A stretch of DNA of 64,000 nucleotides from Odontesthes bonariensis (taxonomy: Eukaryota > Chordata > Actinopteri > Atheriniformes > Atherinopsidae): the NCBI RefSeq assembly GCF_027942865.1, contig NC_134507.1, positions 31,230,447 to 31,294,446 on the forward strand, written 5' to 3'. The position numbers and the translations under genes were made by a program. The notes beneath the pieces are model-generated. The model was not told the DNA's origin. It ran no database searches and worked only from the letters and a program-made list of their open reading frames with translations. Below are positions 22,501 through 34,500 of the stretch, piece after piece; positions within the stretch are counted from its first letter, which is position 1; each line of letters starts with the position of its first letter.

Positions 22501-25500
22501 GGCTCAGCACTTTTCTGCAGAACTATAAATGTTTTAGGCAGTGATTTCAGTTTTTCTACAGGAACTGGCCTTTGAGCCTCAGTCTCTCTTGATTCTTCCT
22601 TAACAAATGTTGACAAATCAAAGTCAGTGATACAGGAACAGGGATAAAACTCTAAGTAAATGTGTTTGACTTACCATCGAAGGAACAAACGGTGCGAGGA
22701 TTCCTCCAACCCTGCACGACATGGAGCAAACTCCTAACCCGGCGTTTCTGCAAAGCAAAACAACCCGTTAAAGCTTCGCTTGGTTAAAACACAACGTGCA
22801 CAACGAGTGTGAGCGACTGCACGCAGGCCACCTGATCACTGTCGGGTAGAGTTCTGACGAGTAAACGTAAGCGATGTTGAACGCCGCGCTGACCATCAGT
22901 TTCCCCACAAGAGCCAAAGACGTCACACTCAGCATACTCCCTGGAAGCAGAAACCCAACAGCTGTAAATCACCTGATTTTCACTCTGTTTATTCTGCAGA
23001 TTTATAACCCGATAATCTACACCGACATCACCTACAACGATTAATCGCATTTGTACGCAGCATCCAAAAATGAATCCAAAAGTAGTGTACAGCCTTTAGC
23101 ATTTAGTTTTATTTGAAATGTGCTGCCATATGAATGAAAGTGCCATAACATTTGTTGTGCAAACACACTTTTAACACAGTGTTGTTTTCGTCAACGATGA
23201 CGATGACGAAATCATTTCGTTGACGCCACTTTTTTTCATGACGATAACGAGACGGTGACGAGATAAACATAGCTGTCTGATGACGAAAACATGACGAGAC
23301 GTGTGTGAGTTTTCGTTGACGAGACGAGAATGGACAAAAATGTTAGTGGGTGATCTGTCAGACGTTTAAAATGCGTGACATTTCTGCTTATTGTGTGTGT
23401 CAATTAAAACCTAAAAAGTATCTGCTGCGGCACCTTAAGGCTCGCCACAGGGATATTTTTTCAAAGGTAAGTTACAAATGCTGTTATCATAATCGATAAA
23501 TTTCATAGTAAGCTAATACATTAGTACGTTTTCCACATACTCCTGGCGCAAATGGGCTGCTAACTTCAGGCTAAAGTTAGCTTTTGTTACGCTAACGTCA
23601 ATTCATTATGTGTGTGTTACTTTAGTAGCATGTTTACATTCAGTGACGGTGTGGTTATCTCTTTGTGTGTACGTTCTGTCAGCACGTAACTTGATATGTT
23701 AAACAGGTCGAGTTACTGTTAGACGTAGAGTCTGCTAGCTTTAGCCTAAAAAAGTTGGGACACACGCACAGTACAGAATGAAAAATCAGAAAGCTTTAGT
23801 ACAAGGTCAGATAATAAGCTATGTATTTTCGTTCTGCTTGTTTGATAGTTAAAGGGACACTATGTAATAAATTAAGTCATTTATTAGCTCAAATCAACAT
23901 ATTCATTCATAAGTTAGTCCTCATTGGTGTAAAATGATCTCTGTCAAAAATCTCACTTATCCTCCTGAGTGAAGAATAACTTGTCTGTATCTACATAGAG
24001 CCGGCAAGCTCTATGGAGGCTGCCATGTCCTTCCGCTCTATGAAAAATGACGAAGTGCCGAGAGGGACATAAAGCACTTCGAATCGCGATTTCCCCACCA
24101 GGCCTACAAGCAGAAATGACGTCATTGTGACGTCATTTCCGCCAAATGGCTTATTACAGCCGCTAATGCTAAATAGATTTTATTCCTTGGCACATATGCC
24201 TTTGTGTTCATTAGCTTTCTTTTTGTAAGTGCATCATCTTCTTCTTTTTATTATTATTCCTATGCTCCCCCTGGATATCTTCTTTTTGGCGTTATGCTCA
24301 CATTTGTAAACTGTTATTTTGTTGATTTACTAATAAAGTTTAAAAAAAAAAAAAAAAAAATGCTAAATAGATTTTATCTCGTAAATGATCCCACTAATAA
24401 TGCATTGATTGTTACCAAACTTCTGCCGTAGTACACATAGGCTCTTAACTCACAAAACGAGGCATTAGAAAGTTTGTAAGTTTACCGGGAGTTTATTTAC
24501 CGCTGCTAATGCTCCTATTGCTAACGCAGGCTAATGCTAACACTGCGTCGACGTCACTTCCGGTAACTCCCGGAATATGACTAACTGCATTGCTTGCACA
24601 CCAAAGGAGATGTTATGTTATCTGACATGTTATCTGTCATCTGTATTCATAGTGTTGTTGTATGTGTGTTATGTAATCCTTTGTACTGTGTGTCTTGATT
24701 TCTTTTTGTTTGTATGGACCTTGAGTCTGAAGCTATAGCTTCTTGAATCTTGACACATTCCGCTTGCCGTAGTTCAAGAAGTTGCAGCGCACATTTGAAA
24801 ACGTGAGGCGCTAGAGAACAAATTCATTCAACTTTGCAAAATAAAATTGCACCACTAGATGGGGGAAGAAATTACATAGTGTCCCTTTAAGACCATACTA
24901 TTTTCTTAACAAGGTAGACTATAGGCTACTTATTTTCTCTTTTTTTTTTTGACTAAAACTAGACTAAAACCCTTTTGAGTTTTCGTCGACTAAAACTGGA
25001 CTAAAACTATCACATATAGAAGTGACTAAAATGTGACTAAAACTAATAAGCATTTTAGTCCAAAAGACTAAGACTAAGACTAAATCTAAGATGGTTGTCA
25101 AAAACAACACACTTTTAACATCAGCATCTTTCTGTAGTTTTTATGTAGAAGCCTCGCTCCACTGTCTGTTTCTTTGAATGACTTGCTGCTATCAGTTGTG
25201 TGTTTTGCCTTTAAGTGATATTTTAGACTGGAACTACTACGCTGAGAAGACAATTCAACTTGGCTGTAAATGCAGGAGTTTTTTTAAAATTTATTTTGAA
25301 ATACGTGCTTTTATGTTGAAACAAGTAAAACAGGAAGTAGCGCCGGTTAGCTCCTTGAGCTTCACAATGGCTGTGTTCAAAACCGCATACTTCTCCTACT
25401 ACTCATCCTAACTTTTTGAGTTAGTAAGCGAGTTTGAGTATGTGAGAAGTTCCTGGATGCATACTAGATTCTCCGAAATGTTGGTTATGCATCATGAGGT

Positions 25501-28500
25501 TACTACTCATACTCAAACTACCCAAGATGCAACGTAATGTGACGTCGCCGATCGTCATTTCCTGTCAAAAACGGCAGTTTCAAGCTAGCTACAACGAGGG
25601 TAGGTTCACTTCCTGTTTTCAAAACAAAAGCACCAATTGTATCGTAATGGCTTTCCCTATGGTAAAAGGCAACTGTATTTTATTTTGTGAAAATAACCGG
25701 AAGTGCGTTGCTCACTGCGGCTACCTTTAGTAGCGCCGAATTCGTGGGAACAAAATTGTAAATAGCCGGTATTTTGTCAGGTTTTCAACACGTTGGGGAT
25801 CTAAACGACTACTCTCTCGCCTGAAAATGTTTCAAATGTTGCTAAAGTTTACAGAGTTTAGAGCTTAAGCGAAATCAGCTTCAGGCCGGATGATTTCGGC
25901 TCGGGCAGGAGCGAGATGAATTGTGGGTAAACGCTCTGCATACTGTCCGATCGATTAATATGTAGTATGCAGTATGCAGTATGTAGTATGCAGTTTCGAA
26001 CACAGAGACCGAGGAGCACCTGTAACAGTCTTTCTTTTCTGTGAGCAACAGACTTTTACAATAATAAAATAAATAATGAAACCTGCATTAATGCGCGATA
26101 AAATATTTATCGCCGTTAAATATTTAACAAGTTAATGCGATAAAAACGAGTTAACTCGCCCAGCCCTAGTTTACATCAATTTAAACCTGATTTGATGGTA
26201 ATGAAAGTTACTTCTGCTCATATCATTTGGTCCTGACACCCTGGGCTTTCCAGAGTTTAGCAATGAGCAACCCTTTCTTCCTCTTCCTCATCTTATGAAC
26301 TGAAGCCGTCCTCCATGGAGAGTTAGCTCACTGATCCGTGAGAAACAAACACAGAAAACTGGAAACTCCAGAGTCTCACCTGCGTTTTCAGGGATGAACA
26401 TAGTGCAGAGGCAGGCGGAGCCGGCGAGACACAGGAAGCTGGCCATGCTCTTCCTCCTCCCGGCCCTGAACAGCAACACAAAATTAAATTAAATAAAAAA
26501 CAAAACAAAATAACTGTGTTGATCTGTTTCTGCTGAAAATTAAATCATTTCTCAAAGTGGACACCATCATTTCCACTCATTTAGTTCTTCATCTCGGGCA
26601 CCTATAGGTTGGATCTGCACACTTCCTAACTCCAAAGAGTTTGTCATTAGCTCAGAAGAGGAGGGCTCTTCCTCCTGGGGAAGCCTCTGGCTGAACAGTC
26701 CTCCGATTAGTGCTGGTTCTTGCTCATTAAACTGTCATCCATAAAGTTTCCTGACTGTTTTAACCCGACTGCTTTAAACCCGACTGCTTTAAACCCGACT
26801 GCTTTAAACCCGACTGCTTTAAACCCGACTGCTTTAAACCCGACTGCTTTAAACCCGACTGTTTTAACCCGACTGCTTTAAACCCGACTGCTTTAAACCC
26901 GACTGCTTTAAACCCGACTGTTTTAACCCGACTGCTTTAAACCCGACTGTTTTAACCTGACTGTTTTAACCCGACTGCTTTAAACCCGACTGCTTTGAAC
27001 CCGACTGCTTTAAACCCGACTGCTTTAAACCCGACTGCTTTAAACCCGACTGTTTTAACCTGACTGTTTTAACCCGACTGCTTTAAACCCGACTGCTTTA
27101 AACCCGACTGCTTTAAACCCGACTGTTTTAACCCGACTGCTTTAAACCCGACTGCTTTAAACCCGACTGCTTTAAACCCGACTGTTTTAACCCGACTGCT
27201 TTAAACCCGACTGTTTTAACCCGACTGTTTTAACCCGACTGCTTTAACCTGACTGCTTTAAACCCGACTGCTTTAAACCCGACTGCTTTAAACCCGACTG
27301 CTTTAAACCCGACTGCTTTAAACCCGACTGCTTTAAACCCGACTGTTTTAACCCGACTGCTTTAAACCCGACTGCTTTAAACCCGACTGCTTTAAACCCG
27401 ACTGTTTTAACCCGACTGCTTTAAACCCGACTGTTTTAACCTGACTGTTTTAACCCGACTGCTTTAAACCCGACTGCTTTGAACCCGACTGCTTTAAACC
27501 CGACTGCTTTAAACCCGACTGCTTTAAACCCGACTGTTTTAACCTGACTGTTTTAACCCGACTGCTTTAAACCCGACTGCTTTAAACCCGACTGCTTTAA
27601 ACCCGACTGTTTTAACCCGACTGCTTTAAACCCGACTGTTTTAACCCGACTGCTTTAAACCCGACTGTTTTAACCTGACTATTTTAACCCGACTGCTTTA
27701 AACCCGACTGCTTTAAACCCGACTGCTTTAAACCCGACTGTTTTAACCCGACTGCTTTAAACCCGACTGTTTTAACCCGACTGCTTTAAACCCGACTGTT
27801 TTAACCTGACTATTTTAACCCGACTGCTTTAAACCCGACTGTTTTAACCTGACTATTTTAACCCGACTGCTTTAAACCCGACTGTTTTAACCTGACTATT
27901 TTAACCCGACTGCTTTAAACCCGACTGTTTTAACCTGACTGTTTAAACCCGACTGCTTTAAACCCGACTGTTTTAACCTGACTGTTTTAACCCGACTGCT
28001 TTAAACCCGACTGCTTTAACCCGACTGCTTTAAACCCGACTGCTTTAACCCGACTGTTTTAACCCGACTGTTTTAACCCGACTGCTTTAAACCCGACTGC
28101 TTTAAACCCGACTGCTTTAAACCCGACTGCTTTAAACCCGACTGTTTTAACCTGACTGCTTTAAACCCGACTGTTTTAACCTGACTGTTTTAACCCGACT
28201 GCTTTAAACCCGACTGTTTTAACCTGACTGCTTTAAACCCGACTGTTTTAACCTGACTGTTTTAACCCGACTGTTTTAAACCCGACTGTTTAAACCCGAC
28301 CGTTTTATCCAGACCGTTTTATCCCGCCAATTTTATCCCGACTGTTTTAACCCGACTGTTTTAACCCGACTGTTTTAACCCGACTGTTTTATCCCGACAG
28401 TTTCAGATTATTAGTTTTTTTAGGCCAGGAGAAACAAACCCCTGATCCAAGATTTCCGGCTGTTTGAAAAAGAAACAGAAAAACCCTGAATGTATAGCTT

Positions 28501-31500
28501 GAAACCCAGCCCGAAACAGGAAAAAACGTGAGACTTTCTGAAAGCAGCGACTAAAAGCCGCCAAACAAAAGTGCAGCGACTCGGATGAGCTGATGGTTGT
28601 GTTGGCAGAAACTCTAAAGGGAAGTGAAACTTGTTAAGGTTCAGAAATAAACGCGGCGTGACTCAGAAATGATCCGCAGGGCTGTTAATAAGTTACAGAT
28701 TCAGCCCCATTCAGCCGAAACGCTCAAAGAAGTAAAAAGTCTCTGACTGACGGCTGGGCCGACACCTTTCTGAACAATTGAAAAAAAACATCCAGAAACT
28801 GCCCGAGGATCAAAGTGTTGAGATTTTTTAACTGTGAAGTGGAAGATTACGGCGGTCTGAGACGTGTCCACACAGGCAGGCGAGTTAGAAACGAGTGCGT
28901 CTCTCTTACCAGTGTTTGTTGATGAAGTAAATGCAGAGCGGGTAGGCGGGCAGCTCCACCAGGCCGTACATGGCGACGTTAAGGTAGCGGCTGCCGGACG
29001 CCTCGCTGGCCCCCAGCGTGAGGCCGTAATACACCAAACTGCATGCGTACCTGCAACACACACAGGGAGTTTAACCACGTTTAATCTGAGATGGGCACAA
29101 AGAACAAACTCTCAGCTTTACTTTCAGAGCACAAACTCAAAGTTATGAAGCACCAAAATGTTCTTTAAAGTTGGCCTCTTTTGACATGAAGCTGTATAAC
29201 ATCCCATATCAGCAACATCATTTATGAACATTTTCTTACGTGCGTCCTGTGAGCAGAGTTCTCTCTGAAGGGAGAGAAAATAGGGCCAAGCGATTGTGAG
29301 GTCTGACTTTTTCCTGGAGAACGATTTTGTGATGCAAATGTATTACTCTTTTGAACGCATATTGTTTTGAGAAGCAAAACGCTTTATTTTTTAAACCCCG
29401 GCCAACTAGCCGGACTACCTTCATCAACACCAAAACGAGGCTGGAACTCGGCTCACAGGACGCAGCAGGGGGTAAGAAAATGTTCATAAATGATGTTGCT
29501 GATATGGGATGTCATACAGCTTCATGTCAAAAGAGGCGAACTATCCCTTTAAGGTTAGTTTGTTAGATCCAGAGAAGCCGTTCAGGCTGATGTGGAGTCA
29601 TTAAAAATTCTCGTGAGCCTGACTCGGCTTGCTTTACTTTGTGTTTCCACAGGCCGCACGTCTCATCCTAGAGGAGTTTCCTGCAAACAGTAGTTACAGG
29701 AAACAACAACAGAACGTCAGAGAGCAAATCAGTCTCACTAATACAAACTGAATCTGTTTCCACCCTCAGTCTGAGGCTGTCGGTTTAAATCAAAGATGGG
29801 ACCAAAACAGCAGCAAGTGAATTCATTTAAAGATTAAAAACCAAATTATAAACAGATGAGATGATTTTAACCATGATTCAGTCCAAATTCAGCCTCTTTT
29901 ACAGGCCGAGGAGCTCCAGTTTGTCCACAAATCTGTGAGAAAATCCCATCAGAACCACATTCCTCCCCCTGCAGAGCAGGGTACTGGAACTCTGAGAACT
30001 CTGAAACAACCAGGAAACAGATTCTAAGTCCGTATGTGGAAGAAATCTCTCGGGTTCAAGCTGCAATAAACATCAACAGAATTAAAGGTTTCCTCTCCCA
30101 AAAAGACTAGGAGAAACTCATCCATGCATTCATCTCCAGCAGACTCCATCACTGTAACGCTCTTTTAACTGGACTTCCCAAAAAGAGCATTAAACATCTG
30201 CAGCTCATCCAGAACGCTGCTGCTGGAGTTTTAACCCGGACTAAGAGATCTGAACACATCACAGCAGCTTTAAAATCTTTACTCTGGCTTCCAGTCAGTC
30301 ACAGAATAGATTTTAAAAGCCTGCTGATGGTTTACATCTGTGATATGTTCAGAGAATATAAAGCCAGCAGAGCTCTTAGATCCAAGGACTCAGGTCAGCT
30401 GGTCCAGTCCAGAGTCCAGACTAAACATGGAGAAGCAGCATTTAGCTGTTATGCTGCAAACAAGTGGAACAAACTGCCAGTGGAGATTAAACCTTCACCA
30501 AATGGAGACATTTTTAATTCCAGGTTAAAAACATTTCTTTTCTCGTGTGTCTATGCATGAAATCTGCACGATATCTTTGAACTTATCTGGACTGTTGCTT
30601 GTTTTTAAATTCATTTAAATAATTTTATTTGGTTCTCTTTGTATTCTTTTATGCATTTTTAATGCTTCTTCCACTGGTTCCAGCAGGTTTTAGTAAAGCC
30701 GAGGTGACAGAAACAGTGCTGATGACACCGAGGTGGCGGCAGGCTGCACGTCTCATCCGTCCCCTGCTGCGTGAAACTCACCAGACGTACATGAGCACCA
30801 TGGTCCGCAGGCGGAGGACCGGGTGGATGAGCAGCTGCAGGACGCCCGTCTGCCTGTGGTTAGGGTCGCCAGCCTTAGCAACACGCCGCAGCGTCAGGTT
30901 GTTGGCGGCGTTGCCGTTCCGCGCCGCCATGTAGCACAAAACCTACAAACCGGAACGCAAGAGCACAACGTTGCTCACCTGCATTTTTATTCCAGAACCT
31001 GGAAAACGATACAAACGTGTTGAGGATTCATCCTGAATTTGCAGTCTCGGGCAGCTATAGGTTGGATCTGCACACTTCCTAACGCCAAAGAGTTTGTCAT
31101 TGGCTCAGAATGAGCTCTTCCTCCTGGGGAAGCCTCTGGCTGAAGAGTCCTCTGATTAGTCCAATTTCAAAGCCAGAATCGCGCTGGTTCTTACTCATTA
31201 AAGGGATAGTTCGTCTCCTTTGACATGAAACCGCATTGTTTTTGGTTGTGGCTTTTAGCGAACACATTCTGCTGCGATCGCAGTTTGCCTTTTAATTCTT
31301 GGGCAGTTTGTTGTTTTTCTTCATGCCTGATGTCGGCACACTCAGCTCCGTGTTTGGTCTCAGAATGCGGACGTAGATCGTACTCTTTGACAACCGCCAC
31401 CGCCTCATAACGCAAAAGACAAACCGTTTTTTCTCCTTGAAGCACAAACACGTATTCACCTTCCAATTTTTCTCTTCCTGGACATTTTGGGATCATTATT

Positions 31501-34500
31501 TGTTTGATTATTATTTTTAATAATAATAATTATTATTATTTGATCATTATTTATTCACTCAATTCCACTTGTTGGGAAAATCGCATCGATTTGGAAACAT
31601 TGCAGTCCAGTGGTGGGATGCCGTCACTTCGCGCGTAACATAATCACCATGCATTGTGGGAAATGTAGTTGTTTTTTTTTTGGTCACTGCACGTATTTGA
31701 CTTATTTATTTATAGACAATCAGACCTTTTAAGCTCTCACGGGTCACATAAAATTTGAGTTCGACACATGAATTAGACCAGAGATACTCATTGCGCGGCT
31801 CGCGAGCCACATACGGCTCCTCAAGCTTTAATTGGTGGCTATTCTTAACAATATGGTAACAATAACAATATTTTTTTTCAAATAACACAGCGAATACTGC
31901 ACAGTATTAAGTATTTTCATTAAGTATTAATTAAGGCTAAACGGTGTTTCCTAAAGGGGGCTCTGTTAAACCTGGCAACGCAGCCCGCTTAAACCCCCGT
32001 CTCACCTGACCGCAGAGCACGCTAGCTCCTTTAGCCAGCGCGAGAAGCAGGCACAATGGATTCGGTTTTTAATTAAAAAAGGGCAAAAAGCAGCACAAAA
32101 ACCATGCTCATCCTGAATGTCTCACTTTGATTACAACAACAAACTACAAATACAACATGAAGAAAGTCAAGGACATGCACGCCAGCTTCTGCTCATCCCA
32201 GTATTAAGGTAAATGTGGTCTGAATTTAAAATGTATTGGCTGTGTTGTTTCTTTTTTTTGTGGGATGTTTTATATGTAGAAATGCATATTTGCAAAAGGG
32301 AATTTTGTATGTTGACGTTAAAGTGGCTCTTCCCTTGATTTTGCTGCCAATGTGGCTCTTGTGAAAACAATAGTGAGTATCACTGTTTTAGATGCTTCTT
32401 ATGTAAGGTCACACTGTAAATAGGATTCCACTGACTCCAACAGACCCTGCAGCTTCTCCAGTCTCTTATTTAAGCAGTTCAGCTGCATCCGTTGGTATAT
32501 TTACCTCTTCGGCTCGCTCCGTCTGGCCCTGAGAATACAACCACCGAGGAGACTCAGGGAGAGTGCTGCGAGAAAGGCGGAGAGGAGACATGAACCACAT
32601 GTACCTCTGCTTTGTTATGGTTTGGTTTGATCTGGGTGGAGGAGGGGCCTCCTCCCTGTTGGCACTCACACAGACAGCAGGAAGAACAACACTCCCGAGG
32701 AGTTGGCCACCATGGCCAAGTTCCTCCACGGCCGGATGAAGTAGCCCAAAGCGCCGAAGAGAGCGATGCCGACAGCAAAGGTCATGCTGGTCAGCGTCCC
32801 TGAAGCAAAGAGGGATCAGAACATATGTTGATCGTCAACTAAGCCGAGCAGTGAAATCATCACAGAGCAAATGATTTTGGTTGGATTTTTCCCATTTTTT
32901 CTATGGAATGAGTATACTGTTTGGTAAACAAAATGGCATATTGACTGATGTCATAATTTGGGGGAATAATTGATTGCCAATGAAGTAAAGATGAAAATAT
33001 TCGGAAAAAAGTGAAAAAGCGCCTGATTTCTTTGCATTAAATTGAGCCAAAATCATGTAGAAATGTATTTTAAGAGTTATATTTTCATTGGATGTTGTCT
33101 CCACGTGTGTTTTTGTGTTGACAGCTTACCCAACCCACTGAGGTTTTGTGGAAAATTGTAATTTTCCAACATTTTCTATCAAAAAATGAAGGGTACATAC
33201 ACTAAAATGGCCACAATTTTTTTCCACGATGTTTCCGGCAGAGCAGATCCTCTGATTATTGCTTCTTAGGGTCAAAGTAAACATAAAAAACACAAATAAA
33301 GAGTAGGTTCAACCCATTTTTGAGACTTTGGCTCCCCGACTAACAGCAGCGTTTAAAGCCGAAATCATCCTAAAACGGTGTCGTGCGACGCCATCTTCTC
33401 ACCGGTCATCGCCCAGTAGGACCTGCCCACGTACTCCTGAGTGAGGACGAAGCAGACCAGGCCGATGCCGCCGTTCATCAGCCCCACCAGGAGGCGAGAC
33501 GCGGCGAAGACCTCGTAGCTCGGCGCGAAGGCCGTCACGTAACCGAAGACCACCTCAAAAAACAGGCCTGGAGAGAAGAGGGAGAGATATTCCTTCAGAT
33601 CTCTGCAGCGGAAAGACTGCATTGATTGGAAAGACAAGATTGTTTTTTTTCTCTCTCTCATTAATCCATTTATTGCTTTATCCTGATAAGATACATTTAA
33701 TTTTGTTTATCTTAATGGTGAGGTTCTGGATAAGCCCTCCCAGGGTTTCAAACCTCTCCAGCACTGATTCATAGCAGTTTATTATCTATTGTATATATTT
33801 TTATTTATTTTATTCTATTTCTTTCTTTTATGTGATATACTCTTGTTTGTAATGTTTTAGTAAAGTGCAAACAAACAATAAACAATGTTGGGAAACCGGC
33901 GTTCCAAATTAGCTAAAAAGCTCCCGGATCTCTTAATAAAACATCTGAAATCTGCCTTTTTTTTTTCTGTTGATCCGGCGTCATCAGGCTGAAATCTAAA
34001 GAGCTCTTTAAAGCCTTCAGAGTAAAGATGTCCGTCAGTCTGGGAAGGAACTCCAGCTGCCCCTAAGCAGACTGTTCACCCCCTGCTGGTAACCTGGCAA
34101 CGTGACTTGGAAGCAGGAAAAACAGCTTCTCTGAGCTCCTCACCTGTGAGGTAAACAGGCCTCCTGCCGATCTTGTCGGAGAGGGGTCCAAAAACAACAT
34201 TCCCGACCAGAAGCCCAGCGAAGAAGAGCGATCCTGCGAGACCGACCTTGTAGGACTGCTGCCTGATGAGGAACCACTGAGGAACGCAAAGACAAGCGGA
34301 CACCCGTCACGGTCTCTCCGGGTTTTTTAAACTGTGGACTTTTTAGGGATGCGCAGAAGGAAGCGTGACGTGACGGGGTGTACGTGTATGGTTCACCCAC
34401 CTCGGTCACGATGGAGTCCACGTCCTCTGTAAAGGTGACGTGCTGCCGCAGCTCGTGCTGGCTGAACTGGACGCCGTCCTGCTGCCGATCGATCCGGTAC

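Larger units (their letters stand above)
23176..25110. mobile_element. TIR element with 9-bp target duplication nested in hAT
   Basis: Flanked by ACTTTTAAC at 23167-23175 and 25111-25119; that sequence occurs once in the undisturbed hAT copy at 14990, which proves insertion. The ends GTGTTGTTTTCGTCAAC and its counterpart GTTGTCAAAAACAACAC are inverted repeats. Left and right subterminal regions are rich in GACGA/GACTAAAA words. The interior holds a further MITE (23849-24890). Confidence 0.7.
23034..26168. mobile_element. Second hAT (BED) copy carrying nested insertions
   Basis: The segments 23034-23175, 25111-25280 and 26035-26168 align in order with the hAT fragment at 14830-15650 (shared phrases: AAAATGAATCCAAAAGTA, GCCATAACATTTGTTGTGCA, GTAGAAGCCTCGCTCCACTG, CTGTGAGCAACAGACTTTTA). 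It ends in the hAT terminus GCCCAGCCCTA. The gaps are filled by later insertions at 23176-25110 and 25371-26005. It lies in slc22a15 intron 9. Confidence 0.7.
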
